This document shows positions 12,782 to 26,447 of a DNA stretch of 64,000 bases, piece after piece. The notes under the pieces are model-generated. The model ran no database searches and was not told the DNA's origin. It saw only the letters and a list, made by a program, of their open reading frames with translations. Every line of letters begins with the position of its first letter. Position 1 is the stretch's first letter. The position numbers and the translations under genes are program-made. The DNA comes from Rotaria sordida. Taxonomy: Eukaryota; Rotifera; Eurotatoria; Philodinida; Philodinidae. The stretch covers positions 1 to 64,000 of the forward strand of contig CAJNOL010001433.1 in assembly GCA_905250125.1 (NCBI GenBank), in the 5' to 3' direction.

Positions 12782-13624
12782 TAGAAAGTGTTTGTGATGA
12801 GTCGAAATCTATGACTTAGAATCAGAATTTTATGCTCTTTCAGAATATGATCTTAGAAAATTTTCTTCTGAAGTAGTAAAATAATCTTTGAAGAGCTTAA
12901 AAAAAATTAGTTTGGACAAAGCTTGTAAGCTGAAGTTTTCGGTGAACATATTTGTGCATTTTGGTCTATACGAAAGCATGTCAGTCGAGTCAAAACCTAT
13001 AGGTCTTGGTCAGAATTTTGTGCTCTTTTTATATATGGGTTTAGAAATGTTGTGTCTGTTCTTGTTTAAGAGTATTATGGAATTTTTTGAAAGGCCCAAG
13101 AAATTATATTTAATAGTGACACAACAGGTTTTTTATTTACCTATAAGTTCCTTTTCGGACACGCTAAAAATTGTTGGTGTCGGTCGTTTCATAGAGGCAA
13201 TTATTCTCTACAATATTTGATGTTGAAATAATCTGTAGCTTTTACCAAAGTGAAGCTACAACCATTTTATCAAGAGCTTCTTTGAATGTAAAATGATTTT
13301 GATCAAAAACGTCGATTTTTTAAAAATGAGCATTTAGGAAAAAAAGAACATTGAATGGTCTTGTTGAAAAACAAACGAACACTGAAATAGTGCATATTGT
13401 AGGGCATCCTCTGATCTACAAGCTCGTATACAAAATAAACATCCAAACTTTTCTTTCGAATCGAAATGGTTAGTGAAAAAACAAAAAATGTGCTGAGAAA
13501 TTTTGTCCAATTGAATTTTTTCAGCTCTTCAAAGATTATTTTACTACTTCAGAAGAAAAATTTCTAAGATCATAAAATTCTGGTCCTAAGTCATAGATTT
13601 CGACTCATTATAAACACTTTTTAA
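12782..13624. mobile_element. foldback (MITE-like) element with about 100-bp inverted arms
   Basis: The left arm, 12782-12897, and the right arm, 13523-13624, are reverse complements with few mismatches (for example CTTTGAAGAGCT against AGCTCTTCAAAG). Inside, about 12960-13070 resembles the left arm again in direct orientation (GAGTCAAAACCTATAGG against GAGTCGAAATCTATGAC). No transposase is encoded. An open frame at 12888-13220 is only a by-product of the repeat. No target duplication could be assigned. Confidence 0.6.
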
Positions 13625-16600
13625 TGGCTCAAAAGTGGACAAATATTTTGTCGAAAAAATTTTCGATCACCTTTAACAAAATATTATTATAATATTTTAC
13701 TAATCTCTTTAAAAATATTCATCTAATGATAAATAACATTTTTTCATATCATATCATTACATCAAGAATTTATTTATTTCCTAGAGACTTGTTCATATTG
13801 TTTTTAAATTGTTTCATCTTAGCTCGCATCAACTTTCTTTAATTCATCCATCACTATATATAAGTTTGGATTGGAAGTGGTAATATTAACATTAAGTCGG
13901 TAGAACTACCAGCTAACGATACCGTGTTCACGTTAAAATTATAATGGATTGCCATTCTATAAGATATAGATATGAAGAATGATACCGAGATGTTCATCGT
14001 GGCTGAAACTCGCCGCGATTGTATTCAAACAAATCTTTCAAATTTTACCGCTGTGACTGTTGTTCATGAGATTGGTAGAGTCAGGATTGCCACCCTTTTC
14101 GGATAAAAGACTTTCATTTGATTATTCACAATTCGACATAAAAAAAACTGTTATTAATCACTCTATTAACTCACTAGAACAACATTAGATTTTTTGCTAT
14201 GAACGAGAGACCACTTTTAACTCCTATTAATGAAGTAAAAACACCATTCTACGTTCAATTAATAGCTAACTATGCTGACCCATTTGTTTTTCTTTGCTCT
14301 ATTGAAACAGAAAAAGGATAAAAATCTGAAAATTTAAACCGCTTTTTTGTAACAAATGCATAACGAGATAATAACTAAGGATGAAAATCGAAAACAGCAA
14401 CAATAATGCTACAATCAGATGAACATAAATCTGTAGAAATCACAAAGGATGCTTGTAGGTCCAAGAATTATTTTTATCCACATCGACATTTACATCACAA
14501 ACCTATATAAAATTCAAAAAGTCAGCAAAAATATAAGTTTCCACTTTTTCGACTTCATGAGGTGTCAATCCTGCTTAGAGTGTTACATTTGCAAACACTG
14601 AAATTCCATGTAAATTAAAAAAAAAGATATTTCTCGTATGATGTTATCTTTAATTGCTGTCGTAAAATCAATGTATAAATCAAACGCGACTATAGATATT
14701 GTACGACGTTGATTTGAATAGGATTAAGATTGAAAACAAAAAACCAACGATTAGTTTATCGATGAAAATAACAAATCTAGTTTAATATAGTTATTGACGA
14801 TTTGTATTCTAGCATAGGAATTCATAATTTGATTTATAAAAGGTTGAGTAGTATCGAACGGAAAATAAATCGTTAAAGTTTGTGTCATTGAAAATTTTGT
14901 AAGAGAAGTCTATAAGATCTACTGTCAGAATGAATGTTTCACATTAACATGAAAAATATTGTGCCAACTATATTTACAAACAAGCCTTTTTTTTTTAATT
15001 GTAAACAATAGTAAAATGTAAGTGAATGTTATTTGAAATGATTTCAAAAAGAATTTTTTCATTCTTTCATATTCTTCAAAGAGATTATAATCAATTTGAA
15101 TTTTATTGCAAAGATTAACATATTCAGTTCATAAAATTTTCATTTAAATAATCTCTCTAGTGAAAGAATATAGAAGATTTAACTATTATTAAATAATCGA
15201 AATAAAATTCTAACACTATATTAGTTAATGAAGATATTTATAAATGAATTTATTCATTTCTATTTATGAATGAACTATAATTTTTTGATACGATTGACAT
15301 GAACAACTACAATTAGACTTAAACAATTTCTAGAATATATGTTCTACAATTGAATTTCTTCTTAATTTAATAATAACATTAGTTTTATTCATATGAAGTG
15401 GTTCGGATCTTTTTTTTTAGTTCTATATAGAGAGAACAGGAAATGAGAAAGAGGCTACAGTACACTCAAATTTGTTTGCTATATCCTGTTCATTTTATTT
15501 GTATCTAAAAAAAAAAAACAATTTTCTCGAATGAATTTGATTGGAAATATCTGCTGGAAAATCATCATTCTACTTGTTCTAATATAATATAAATTTCTTC
15601 TGAATAATACAAAATCTTTTCTATTTACAATAACAACTTGAATCAAACTAAACATCTTATTGAAGAGTTCGAAAGTAGATACTTTTCAAATCGTTACTCT
15701 ACAAAGTTGAGTATCATGATCTGTTTTCAGGAAGTTCTATTATCTTCTTTTTTTTTTCTAAAGCAAAGCTGATGAGAGAAAATGTTTTCTCATCAGTTTG
15801 TTACTGAAATAGTTCTCTTTCTTTTCATATACTCAGTAGGCAACTATCGCAATTACAGATTGAACTAGAATTAACTTTATATCACTTTACAACAACAAAG
15901 AAAAAGAAGGTATGTGTCTCTGTCAAACATTGTGGATATTGGACAAAGAAAAAAATGAAATTTAATTCAGTTATATATTTTGATAGAGAGTCAAACATTA
16001 TATAAGATAGACTAATTATATGCTTTTTCATTGTCAAAAAATGATGTTGATTTTCTTTTTTTGTAGTGTATCTCTCTCATAATTCAGCGATAGTATAAAG
16101 CTAAAGAATTGAAATTTTGTATGGAAACAGAAGTTATTAGTGTTAAATACAGCTAAAATCTTAGTCGTAGTAAAAAGTTACCATTCATTCTCATATAAAT
16201 AAAATTGCAATTTTCTCGTGTGAGGTAGTCGAACTATGACATATATCAATATAACTGACAAGATAATTATAACTCACAGTAGTAACTCATGCTGAATACC
16301 AATCGCAGCATGTCGACAGAAAAAAAAGATCAGAATTTCATTATGATCTGTGATTATACCACTGATGGTTCCTCTTTTTTTTTTTTACTTTTGCGATAGA
16401 AGTTTTTAACACGAGAGAGATACATTCCGATATGAAAGTATTTGTTTGTCGATTGAATCTTTAAAGTAGATTTATACAGTGATAGTGTACTGTGAAGATT
16501 GAGTGGATGATAATACGATAGATGATAATGAAGAAATTTTTTTTTCTGTTGATTAATAGAAAGGTTTCAGTTCATTGCCCGTAGGCTTATGTAAAGCTGA

Positions 16601-17298
16601 TATGATCAAAAAGAAAAATGAAACTTTTTTCAATGATCGATCAAAATAAAGAAAGTTTTTTTTTGCATTAGTTTATTCAAAAGTTTTGTATGTAGTTGAG
16701 AGATATCGAGTAGGATCAGTAAAAATGAAAATTCATTTGTTCTTTTTTTTTTTGTTTTAATATTGTTCACAATAAATATAAATATGAATTTTATATAAAT
16801 CAGAAAATTCAAATATGCTAGATTATACTCATTGATATAGTTTTAGATGAAAATTAATGAATAACAATTTGTAAATAAAATTGATCGATTATCCTATGGA
16901 ATAGGTATGTAGATGGTTTGAAAAACTATAGAATGTATGTTTTTTTTTTATTTCAAATTCATGCAGAATTTAAATTTTACAAATAATAAATATTTAATTG
17001 AATTTTATTTTATTGTTTAAAATAATGATTGTTATTATATTTTTATCGAATGTTGATATAGAAGAAATTCATTTGATTAGTATTCGAAATTGAATTTTCA
17101 TGGAATTGAAAGATTTATAATTTCATTAAACTTTTTTTGTATAGACAAAAATCTTTGATATTATTTAATAGAATATTAATATTTTACATCAACGAAAAGA
17201 AATGATTGAAATTCATGTTGAACAATTAGATCAAATAATAAATATTAAACTAACGATAAAAATTTCTCCATATGATGATTTACTTTTCAGTCGAAATT

Positions 17299-17619
17299 AT
17301 ATGCATTATGAATATCTTGAGAAGATTTCAGGCTCTTAACTTTTTCTTGTGAATAACTCAATATCATAGACTCCATTAGGATTTCGACTAGAAATTTTTT
17401 TCTTTTTAGAGAAATAAAAATAAGAAAAAGTTCTAAAACTTTCATACTAAATCAATCTCGATAAAATCTATCCTTTGCATAAACTTTCAAATTGAAATTC
17501 GAAAATAAGTTGCATTGATATGTATCGTAAAAAATACAAAATCTCCGCATAAAAAGAGTTAAGAGCTTAAACTCTTAGAATAATAAACATAGCTTATTGA
17601 GATTTGCATGATGCATATA
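17299..17619. repeat. degenerate foldback repeat
   Basis: TATGCATTATGAATATCTTG and CAGGCTCTTAACTTTTT on the left are matched in reverse complement by AAAAAGAGTTAAGAGCTTAA and GCATGATGCATA on the right. The arms are diverged and no coding is visible. Confidence 0.45.
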
Positions 17620-18753
17620 GTCTCGACTCAAAAATGATTAATCAGTTGGGAGATTTCCTTCGTAACATGTAAGATACAAATTAATTCATACCAGTATATT
17701 GATTAATATATATTATAGAATAGAATTTTTTTTTTCTTATTCATTTAGTCGTAGTAATTCATCGACATTTAAAATGTACTCTTGATAACATAAGTCATAT
17801 ATGAGATCGTCTTATGTTTTTCTTGTTAAGAAGAATCAACAAGATCAAAAGAGTATACTATCATTTTTTTTTGTCGTTCTAATTCTATTAATCTAATGAA
17901 TAAATACACAACATCTCTTTTTTTTTTTTCTTGTTGAAGATAAGATTTTATAATCACTAAATTCTATTCAATGACTTATATAAGCTAATAATATTCTGAA
18001 AGATAATATTTAGCTTGAAGCAAATTTGTTACTTTGAGTACCATTTCTTCATTATCATTGAAAACATATTGTGACAACAAGTATTCAAATCATGATTTTA
18101 TTCAGAATATTATATTATTTAATAATGCAAGAAATTCTCTTCGTAGAAAAAACGAAGAAGAAGAAGAAGAAGATAATTTATAATTGTGAATTTATCTCAT
18201 ATCAACAAGTATTATTATGTTAGATTAATCTTATGTTGCAGAAGAATAATTTTTTTTTCATTAAATATTCTATCGTATAAAATAATGTCATATTAGATTT
18301 GGATCGATGATTTTGTCAATAATTTTTAGTGTCATTGAGTAGCTTGCACAAAAAAAAAGAAAGAAAAACCTGTCAGTTCATTTATTTTGATTCATATAAA
18401 TATAAGTTGTCAAAATAAATGAGAGATCTATTAGATTTAGAATATAAACATCAATTACATCTCAGTTGAGGAAATAGGGAAAAGGAAAAAAAAAAGTTCT
18501 AAATGAAAAATATAGGTTACATTTTGTTAATAATAAAATTAACACAAACGAACGAGAATCAACATGAGAGTTAGATATACTGATGAAATTCAGTTTGTTT
18601 TTTTTTTTCATAGAGAACTATTTGTCTATTATCATTCACATTGATGTGATGCGACAATTGAAAGTAATTGTATTCCAGTTCTGCTCATTAGTTTTCTCTT
18701 TCTTTTTTTCTTCTTTCGTTCCTTTTATTATTCGATGGTCTTTATCAACGAAG

Positions 18754-18773
18754 CGAGAGAGAGAGAGAGAGAG
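18754..18773. repeat. (GA)n microsatellite
   Basis: About ten GA units. A similar GA tract lies at 50212-50236 inside a DLGAP intron. Confidence 0.85.
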
Positions 18774-19529
18774 AAACATGGGATTGTTCGCCATAGGACA
18801 TACTTCATGTGCATTTATTTTCTTCTACCATCACCCATATTCCCAAAAGGACCAGCCAATTCAATAAAGAAGAAAGAATATATATATATAGAAGAAACAA
18901 AAAAAAAACATGATTGTTCGAAAGGACCGCTAGCACATTGTCCTTGTTGTATTCCATTAATTCTACTATCTCTAGATGATAAAACTAAGAGTAGAAAAAC
19001 AGTACGAATATTATCTATTGATTTTCATTATTATTAAAATTTTATATTTATCTATTGTTATATATCAATTCTATCGATTAACATTCATCATTCATTATAT
19101 AATTAAAACAAACTAATGCTTATATATCCTTGTTATATACTCGACATTTAGTTGCAATGTGCATTCACCATGATATAATAAATACGCGAAAAGAAACATA
19201 CAGTCTCTTCACACGCATTATATTCACTCGTGCGTAGAACAGCAAATGATAGCGAATAGTTTTATGCACCTGAATGAAAAAAAAATACTCATGAAACATG
19301 AACACCTTCATCGATAAAATACATTGATAGTATGAGTAAGTAAAGAGACACACACGTGGGTCTTTTTTCTTTTTGAATATGACTTGTTTTATTAGTTCGA
19401 AATTGTACTATATCTTTTTTCTTTTTAATAACAGATGAACATAAATATTTAAGAATCGAATGACGACAATGAAACATTAAAAAAAAATATTTAATTAATT
19501 CTTTTTTTTTAATGTAATACAACAACGAA

Positions 19530-21990
19530 ATGTTTTTTCGTCTATCTCGTATACGTTTTATAATTATACGAACTTGTATTATTTCATTAATTATAATATT
19601 ATTTTTACAATTTTCAACATTATTTAATAATAATGATAATATACAAATAAATAAATATGATAGATTATTAACATCAGAAGAATTATTTTGGCAAAAATTA
19701 TATGATGAAGATAAAAATTTAACTGATGAACAACGTATTAAACAAATTGAATTAATTAATAAAAATTTTATAAAAAAAAATTTTAATTGGACAAAAATAT
19801 TTTTTGATAGTTATACAAGAAAGTTATTAAAAATAAATGAAAGAGATATGAAAACAATTTATAAATATCGATTTAAAAATAATGAAAAAAATATTTTACA
19901 AGAAAATTTTCAAATATTTGAAGAAACTCTCGTGAGTAAACTATAGAACAACAAAAAACAGTGTTCAATATCTAAAAAGAAAAAATTCAGCTCAATTAAA
20001 TCTACTATGTCGGAGAGACAAGAACAATTCTGCACTTTTGTTGTATAAAAATTAATTTCGAGAAAAATGAAAAAGATATTTTCGTGTATGTATCAGAACG
20101 TTTTTTTTCTTCTCAACTAAAATGATAAAAAACTAGTTGTGTTAGAGATCTATGACTCATGTTCTCAGCATTTTTAGAAATTATCATTAGGAAAATTTTG
20201 CATACAAAGAATAATCGCAACGAAGATTTTGAGAGTTCGGTTTAATAAAAGTACTAACTAACACTGAAGAGCTCTTATTTGTCTTCATGAAGGAGTGAAG
20301 TTCATAGGCACAACAGGAGTGAGGTGACAGTCAGTAATTCAGGAGACTGATTTTAAAAACGAAAATTTTGGAAGTCGCTCTCTCCGCTCGCAAAGTGGGC
20401 ATTTTCCCATAGACTAGGCTAGCATGTGGTTTTTTAACTTAGAAAGATCTGCTCTGTATGGATCTTCAATATAATAGCGATTTTGATTGAGTGACTACGT
20501 TGTTCGGCACGCATCCATAAGGTACCGTATGCAAATCTCAGTACCACGAGCCATGGAATAGCTATTTGTCTTGGATCGCCCGTTCGATAGCATGTTGACT
20601 ACATTACTGACATATGCGTTAGTGCGTATGGGAAGTTTAGGCTATTGATCGCAAGAACTCTACGTCAGACCGGTCTTCTGTCAAGAGCTACTACTAATCA
20701 TAGTTATAGAAAAGATATCGGACTATCGAATCTACCGCTAGACAGAACTATTCTTCCTTGAATATGATACTGCTAAAATTTGTTTTGAAATTCGATTCAG
20801 TGTTTTATTCAAATTTCCTCTTCCTGACGGACAATTTAAAATTCCGAGAAGACCAACGCTAATTATTGGAAGTACAGGTACATAGTATCTAGTACAATAT
20901 TCATAAACTCCGGAAGAGACTCACGCTCGATAAAATATTCAATAATCTTAATTTATATTCTACACAAATCATTTATTATTTACAGGTATTTGATCGTCCA
21001 AAATTTTGTTCATCAAAAAGTATATTTCATCCTCAATGTCCATATTCAAATTGTCAATGGAATTGTGATAAACCATTAATTAATGATAAAAATATTCGTC
21101 GTGCAAGTATATTTCATCATGTTGATATAAAACAAGATGAAATGAATGAAAAACTTCAACATCGTTCATATAATGATATATGGATATTATGGATTGATGA
21201 AGCAAATCGTCAAATTGAACATTTAAATCAATATCAATTTAATTGGACATTAAGTTTTCGACAAGATTCAGAAATTTCAATTGGTACATATGGAATTTTA
21301 ATTGAAAAAGATGAAAAACAAATATTAACAAATGATAATTTATATAATAATTCAGAATTATTTGAAATTTTAAAAGATCATCATATTGAAGTAACTAATA
21401 TAGCATTAGAAAATCATATTTTATACAATTATCGTTATCGTTATAAACATGCACTTTGGTTTGTTTCAAATTGTCAACCACAATATCGTCTTAAATATTA
21501 TAATGAATTAAAAAAATTTTATTCAATTAATGCATATGGTTTATGTGTTGAAAAGAAATGTGATAAAAATGATAATTGTGAATATAAACAATCTAATTTA
21601 GCACTTTTTTATTTAGCATTTGAATCTCAAACATGTACAGATTATATAACAGAAAAATTTTGGCGTGCACTTTATTATGGAATGATACCAATTGTTTTAG
21701 GACCATCGAAACAATCCTATTTAGATTTAGGTGTACCACAAACAGCATTTATACATATTGATGATTATCAATCAGCTAAAGAACTTGCAAATCATTTACA
21801 TCAAATTACAAATAATTATATTATTTATAGAAAATATTTTCAATGGTTAAATCAATATGATGTTTTTTATGATATAAATGTTCTTGAACCAATTCGTATG
21901 TGTGAATTATGTATGAGACTTAATATGCAAGAATTTCAAGATCATAGTTTTTATACTAATGTTCATGAATGGCATCGAAATGCATGTTAA
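19530..21990 (+). CDS. alpha-1,3-fucosyltransferase, GT10 family (468 aa)
   Basis: Two exons, 19530-19931 and 20986-21990, join in phase 0 across a 1054-bp intron (GTGAGT donor, TTTACAG acceptor). GT10 enzymes transfer fucose from GDP-fucose to GlcNAc on glycans in the Golgi. Residues about 9-28 form a single membrane anchor after a short basic tail, giving the expected type II topology. A long stem follows. Family motifs: LWFVSNC with a following Arg (about 290-300), an INAYGLC segment, the GDP-fucose signature FYLAFESQTCTDYITEKF (about 342-359) and PIVLG (about 369-373). Paired Cys near the C-terminus (CELC) are also typical. The first ATG gives cytoplasmic tail plus anchor. Whether it makes core alpha-1,3 or Lewis-type linkages cannot be read from sequence. 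Confidence 0.9.
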
Positions 21991-23082
21991 ATACAAACTA
22001 TGTTGTTATTTGTTGTTGTTTTTTTTAAAATATATTCAAGTGTTTTGAAAAAAAGAAAGAATAATCGATAAGAGAGAATATAAACTTTACGATTATTAAA
22101 AATGATCTATTGTTCAATAGCCAGTAATATGTACAGATGTAAGCTGATTGGCTGAACTACCGCGACACAAAAAAAAAATTAGATATTTGCTTTTTTGAAA
22201 GCTTCCAACGTCACAAATCAGTCTTTGGAGCTGTTCTTATCTATAAGTTCTCTACCATCGTTTTCATTTCAGTCGCGGTTGCTGCCGAAGTCTCACTCTA
22301 CTAGCATGCAATATGTATATTATATTCTGTTGTCTATTGATGATTTACATATTATAAATCGCATAAATGACCATTTTTGAATTTGTATTTTTTTTTAATA
22401 GTCTCCGTTGCCAGCAGAGAAGCTTTTCTCACTTCTTTGAATGGTCTTGAACAGTGGTGGATAGAGCCCGTCAGGTTNNNNNNNNNNNNNNNNNNNNNNN
22501 NNNNNNNNNNNNNNNNNNNNNNNNNNNNNNNNNNNNNNNNNNNNNNNNNNNNNNNNNNNNNNNNNNNNNNNNNNNNNAAAAAAATAAAAAATGTTAACTT
22601 CTTTTTTTCTAATGGTATTAAAAAAAAAAGTTTCATTTTCTTTTTTTTTTTTTCTTGTTGCTATTGTTTATACTAAATTTCATTTTAAACACAATGACAA
22701 CGAGAGAATGATTGACATTATTCTATAACCAATAAATAAAGTGTCAATTTACACAAGAAAGAAAAACGTGTTCTCATACGAACCGTTTTTCTATTTGTCT
22801 TTGATTCTATCGCTGTTAGTTGTTATTAGAATTCGTCTTCAATTAACATAGAAGAACGTATAGAAATCGACGAGAAGTTAATGGTGGTGAGAGTGGCTTT
22901 GTCATCAAACCAATACATAACAACCACCATCATTGGCAACCAACATCTGTACATAAATTTTCATATTCGTTTTTTTTTTTCTTCGATGTATTTTGTCTAT
23001 TCTTTTTTTTATAATAAAATAGTTACAACATCTTTTTCACTTTTTTTTTTTCTTTTTGTTTTAAATAAAAGTTTGCGATAAA
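21991..23082. other. intergenic stretch with an assembly gap
   Basis: Between the fucosyltransferase stop and the next gene I see A/T-rich sequence only, plus the N run at 22478-22577. TTTTTTTTAATAG at about 22388-22400 resembles a splice acceptor, but no coherent exon follows before the gap. Confidence 0.5.
22478..22577. other. assembly gap (100 N)
   Basis: Exactly 100 N, the usual placeholder for a scaffold gap of unknown length. Confidence 0.97.
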
Positions 23083-24943
23083 ATGTCGTCTATCATCTTT
23101 CAACCGTTATTACATGATCCAATAGGATGGAAACCATCAAATTCAACATATACGGATCATTATAAATGGAGAAAATATCGATCAAGAAGTAAAGATAAAA
23201 AAATTTCAACATATGGTCAAAAATATCAAAGACAATTACAAAAACAACAAATAAAACAATGTTTACTTGTACCATCAAATGAAGAAAAAATAAATAATTC
23301 TGTTATTGTAGTAAAAAAATCTGAAGATAATCAAGAACGACCTAGTTCACATCGATCTACATCATCAAAATCACCAGTTATTATTGTTGAATATAGACAA
23401 CGTCCAGCTACAGCTTATGAGGTTAATTTTTTTGTTTTAAAATAATTATAAAATATTTTTATAATCGGTTGTTTTTCTTCAAGGACACTAATTGCCAATC
23501 AAAAGCATCACAACGTTCACAATCTGCACTTCCAAATATTGAAGGTAAATAAAACTTCTAGAAAAAAAAAATTTCTTTGTTATTTTAATAGAAAGGACTC
23601 GTCCATTGACAGCACCTGAAACACGTCAAACACCAAAAGAAGAAAAACGACCAATTGACCCTAATAATGATAACAGTCGTCATTGGCTTACTTATCCAAA
23701 TCCTAAAACACCTGATTATATAAATGATATAAAAAAACGTTTAGGACAATTAAAAATACCTTCAACTCTTGGTCGACCATCATCAGCATCGAATGTTTCA
23801 ATTCAACAACAACAACAACAACAACAAACGCCTCAATCAAATAATCGACCATTATCCGCTTCAACTCAAATTCAACATAAACAACAAACAAATGATGATC
23901 AACATCATTTTCTTACATTTAATACTCGTGATACACCAGATGATTTACGTGCTACTCGTTATCGTATTGATAAACATCGATATAATCCATCATTAGATAG
24001 TTATCCACCACGTCCAAAAACATGTCCTGTACGTGTTCATGATACTCCTAAACCAATAACACCAAAAGAATCTGAAAATGAACAAATTCAACCAATGAAA
24101 AATGATGTATGGATTGTTGAAGAAGAAAAACCATCAAATACATTAGATGTTGAATCGCCATCAATTCTTATACAAATGGTTGATTGTGATGGTTTACCCA
24201 ATGAATATGTTGAAGCACTTGAAACAGCTAATGCTGCACAAGAAACATATTTAAGAAATTTGAAAATGAATGCTGAAAGAAGACCTGATAATTCCGTTTA
24301 TCGCCTATCGGAGAATAAAAACGATTCTTTAGTAAGTAAATAATCATTAAGAAAATGTTCATATATATATATATAAGAATTCTTTTTCATCTATATATAA
24401 AAAAAAAGGTTACTTATCCAAGTCAACAGCAATCAACAACAATGAATAATCAATTGCGTCAATTAGCACGATCATCACACAATGATTTTGGTGTTTGGGT
24501 TCGAAATGCAACAGATAAAGGTTAGACACATAAATTATTTCTTTTCTTTTTTTTTTTTTGAAAATTTTACTTTCATTTTCTTAGAACGAGCATCAGCTAT
24601 GAAAATTTTACATGAAGTTCTTAATCAACCAATTGTAGGTTATGAAAATCAAACAAAACATAAACCTGTTTTTAAACAAGCACCAGCACCACCACCTATT
24701 CGTACTTCATCAGCAACAAGAAAATTAGGTCGTACACGTACTCAACATCAATTTCCATGTGAAATATGTGAAAAACTTCTTATTAAACGTCATGTATGGG
24801 ATTTAAGTGGGTAAGAAAAATAATTTCTAAATGAAAAAAAAAAATAAAATTTTCATATAATTTCTTAATAATTAAACTATTAAAACAGGTCAGAAAAATT
24901 AACTTGTCCTCATCATCCTCAGAGTATTCAAGTTCGAGCATAA
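23083..24943 (+). CDS. uncharacterised disordered protein with C-terminal CxxC/CPHH motif (510 aa)
   Basis: Six exons join in phase: 23083-23421, 23484-23544, 23592-24331, 24409-24520, 24585-24810 and 24889-24943 (1533 nt). Introns are 47-78 bp. I do not recognise the family. The protein is mostly polar and low-complexity, with a glutamine run near residue 205. Short ordered-looking stretches are an N-terminal HDPIGWKP, RHWLTYPNPKTPDYINDIKK, and DTPDDLRATRYRIDKHRYNP followed by YPPRPKTCP. Near the C-terminus, CEICEKLLIKRH and then LTCPHHP may bind zinc. RHWLTYP...YINDIKK faintly recalls vertebrate C7orf57-type proteins, but that is too weak for a name. The gene converges on the chitin-binding gene, with 218 bp between their stops. 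Confidence 0.7.
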
Positions 24944-25161
24944 TAATATCATAGGTTAGAGCATGTATGTCACTTGTGTTTGTGTATATTCACCAATAGA
25001 TTTTTTTTTTTGTGTTTTTGTTTATGATATTTATTTTATTTTAATATATTATTTTGTTTGTTTTAGCCATGATTGTCCACATTCTATAATTATCAAATGA
25101 AAACAAAATATATGAACACATGATTCTTCTTCTTCTTCTTCTTCTTTATTATTTTTTTTTT

Positions 25162-26207
25162 TTAATCACTTATTTTTTGTAAAAATAAGAAAGAAATTAT
25201 AAATATTTTTAAAGACAATATGTCATAATAAAAGATTTTTGATGATGAATTCAAAAGTTTTAAAGAATTTGTTGTTGTTGTTGTTGTTGTTCGAAAAATT
25301 AAATCACGTAATTGACGACGTCGAATTTCATTACATTGAATAAGTATACCATGTGTTTGATTTATTGAAAATTGTCGAATTTTACGTTCATGACTTGTTA
25401 AAATATTTAATATTAAATTATCACGTTGATGATGAATATGTTTTTGATTCATTTTTGATGTTACAAAAATATATTTTGATATTGTTGGAGACATTTCAGT
25501 TGTTGTTGGAATTGATATCGATTGAGAAGTTATAGGTTGATTGGTTGTATTATAAATTTTAGGTTCAATAGTATATATTACAGATTTATATTTTGAATGT
25601 AATGGTATAGCATTTAATTTTTTTATAAGCTGAAAAAAATGTAAGGAGAGAAAAAAAATATATTATATAAAGATTTATTTCATATAACTAACTTGTTCAA
25701 ATGAAAAAATAGGTGTTAATTGAGATGAAGTCATAGGTAATACTTTGAATTTTTGTGTTATTATATTCATATTAGTAGATTTATCTTGATTAACTAATGA
25801 ATGTTTTTTTGTCATTAGTGATTGTGTATGTGGAAATAGTTTTATATATTTTCTTGTACTCATACTTATTCTTGATGTACCAAACGATCGAATTAGTACA
25901 CAATTCACCTAAATATATTCATAGATCTAATATAAAACAAAAAAGTATCAATACTCACTAAACTTGATATTTCACATTCTTTTAATTGAAAATCAAATTC
26001 AGTTCCAGCTGGACAAGTACGTTTAATTGCTCGCATATAATTTGTACCAACATATATGCAATGCCAATAATGTCGACAATTATTTGTATTATATACAGGA
26101 TGAACTGAATCATCTTCATAACCTGTACAATCAAATGTATCTTCACTATAAATTTGAATAAATAATATTGTTATAAAAATTACAATGGACAGCCATGATG
26201 CTGCCAT
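25162..26207 (-). CDS. secreted protein with one chitin-binding type 2 (CBM14) domain (310 aa)
   Basis: Three minus-strand exons, 26207-25959, 25908-25693 and 25629-25162, join in phase 0 (933 nt). Residues 1-21 are a clear signal peptide (MAASWLSIVIFITILFIQIY). Exon 1 then encodes a peritrophin-A/CBM14 domain: CTGYEDDSVHPVYNTNNC, CRHYWHC and CPAGTEFDFQLKEC, giving six cysteines in the usual spacing with the aromatic FDF. Such domains bind chitin in cuticle, lorica, eggshell or gut lining. The remaining 230 residues are Thr/Ser/Asn/Ile-rich with no domain I recognise. The last exon ends in a hydrophobic stretch (IFIISFLFL) that might be an anchor. The last exon's downstream half is less certain than the first exon. 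Confidence 0.75.
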
Positions 26208-26338
26208 ATTATAAATAAAACTTTGTCTAGAACAACATCAATGATTGGTAATTGATCAAATAGTTCGTTATTTTTTTTTTTCTTCTGTCTATGTATACTT
26301 ACACAATTTAACAAAGGATTGATTTAATTTACTCTAAT

Positions 26339-26357
26339 TGTGTGTGTGTGTGTGTGT
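26339..26357. repeat. (GT)n microsatellite
   Basis: About nine GT units in the 240-bp space between two minus-strand genes. Confidence 0.8.
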
Positions 26358-26447
26358 CACATCAGTCAAAGTCAATTATCAATTTTTAAAGCTTTTAAAT
26401 AACATTATTCTATTGATTAAAATTCAAAAAAAAACAAAAATTTCTTG

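Larger units (their letters stand above)
10687..19529. other. 8.8-kb gene-poor, A/T-rich stretch
   Basis: I found no exon supported by splice sites plus recognisable protein. It contains frequent A/T homopolymers, two foldback repeats (12782-13624 and 17299-17619) and GAA and GA microsatellites (18152-18172, 18754-18773). The proximal part after 10686 may hold the HLH gene's promoter, and the part before 19530 that of the fucosyltransferase. Neither shows a motif I would name. Confidence 0.55.

Noticed and set aside
12888..13220. 110-codon hydrophobic open frame
   Set aside because: It is generated by the foldback element's repeated arms; no recognisable membrane protein.
18583..19037. Overlapping plus-strand frames of 94 and 100 codons
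   Set aside because: Driven by homopolymers and the GA microsatellite.
22352..22676. Frames spanning the N run on both strands
   Set aside because: They exist only because unknown bases cannot contain stops.
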